Below, one piece after another: positions 5,694 through 5,828 of a stretch of DNA of 5,828 nucleotides. The DNA is taken from positions 1 through 5,828 of the forward strand of contig JAUWPX010000110.1 in the NCBI GenBank assembly GCA_030611395.1. The letters are read 5' to 3'. The position numbers and the translations under genes were made by a program. The notes under the pieces were generated by a model. It had not been told where the DNA came from. It searched no databases and saw only the letters and a program-made list of their open reading frames with translations. How positions within the stretch are numbered: the stretch's first letter is position 1; every line of letters begins with the position of its first letter. The stretch is from Bacteroidota bacterium (GTDB lineage Bacteria; Bacteroidota; Bacteroidia; Bacteroidales; VadinHA17).

Positions 5694-5828
5694 ATGCAAT
5701 TATTCGGAGAACCAAAAGCCACGCTCAATCAAGAAGCCAGAAATTTTGTTAACCTGTATGCTCAACTTGGTGAAAGAGCAGAGAACTTTTTACCTGACAG
5801 GGTTTATGAAAGCCTTTCCAATTTTGTG
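5694..5828 (+). CDS. 5' fragment of an unrecognised protein gene
   Basis: From the ATG at 5694 the frame stays open to the right edge, giving 45 residues that begin MQLFGEPKATLNQEARNF and continue with NLYAQLGERAENFLPDRVYESLSNFV. The stretch is soluble and mixed in charge, probably helical (about 13-30), with no signal peptide, membrane segment or motif I recognise, so a cytoplasmic protein is likely. I do not know the family. Support for its being a real gene comes from the -7 element 34 bases upstream and codon use like its neighbours. The fragment is too short to assign a function, and the start could be later if translation does not use this ATG. Confidence 0.6.
   Translation, partial: MQLFGEPKATLNQEARNFVNLYAQLGERAENFLPDRVYESLSNFV

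Noticed and set aside
5405..5728. Two short frames (5405-5608 plus, 5531-5728 minus) over the epimerase start and the spacer
   Set aside because: They overlap the signal-sequence region and the control region, have Phe/Ile/Cys-rich products and no ribosome-binding or family evidence.
1..5828. Mobile element, defence island or secondary-metabolite cluster
   Set aside because: No transposase, integrase, toxin-antitoxin, nuclease-effector or biosynthetic genes are present, and the gene set is core and housekeeping with uniform composition apart from 2071-2130.

Overview
This 5.8 kb window is AT-rich chromosomal DNA that looks like a member of the Bacteroidota, most likely a Bacteroidales-like or marine relative. 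Three things point there. Several gene starts are preceded by matches to the Bacteroidota -7 promoter element (TAnnTTTG). Most starts lack a Shine-Dalgarno sequence and have A/T-rich leaders. The gene set is also typical: a GldI-like FKBP lipoprotein beside a DHH phosphoesterase and ndk, then a short DUF721/DciA gene beside recF and a membrane-anchored TPR protein. There is no insertion sequence, CRISPR array, tRNA or rRNA in view.

Layout from left to right: (1) 1-1508, minus strand: an nrnA-like DHH phosphoesterase that overlaps by 4 bases (ATGA) an FKBP-fold lipoprotein running off the left edge. (2) 1509-1650: a divergent intergenic region. (3) 1651-2070, plus strand: nucleoside diphosphate kinase. 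(4) 2071-2174: a GC-richer convergent spacer with a hairpin and about four copies of an 11-base tandem repeat. (5) 2175-3618, minus strand: recF followed by a 96-residue DUF721 (DciA-type) gene, probably one transcript. (6) 3619-3718: a compact divergent control region with two back-to-back -7 elements and a perfect 8-base-arm palindrome. (7) 3719-4408, plus strand: a single-pass membrane protein with TPR repeats. (8) 4389-5534, minus strand: an exported enolase-superfamily dipeptide epimerase whose 3' end overlaps the TPR gene by 20 bases. (9) 5535-5693: a divergent spacer with several ATGTT/AACAT half-sites and a -7 element. (10) From 5694, plus strand: the first 45 codons of an unrecognised gene.

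The genes are mainly housekeeping: nucleotide balance (ndk), nanoRNA and pAp turnover (DHH), replication and repair (DUF721/DciA and RecF), envelope proteins (FKBP lipoprotein, TPR protein) and possible murein-peptide or dipeptide metabolism (epimerase). I see no convincing new defence, mobile or biosynthetic system. The points most worth checking are non-coding (the 11-base repeats, the recF/TPR control region, the half-site cluster at 5591-5687), plus the replaced active-site residues of the FKBP domain and the exported form of the epimerase.
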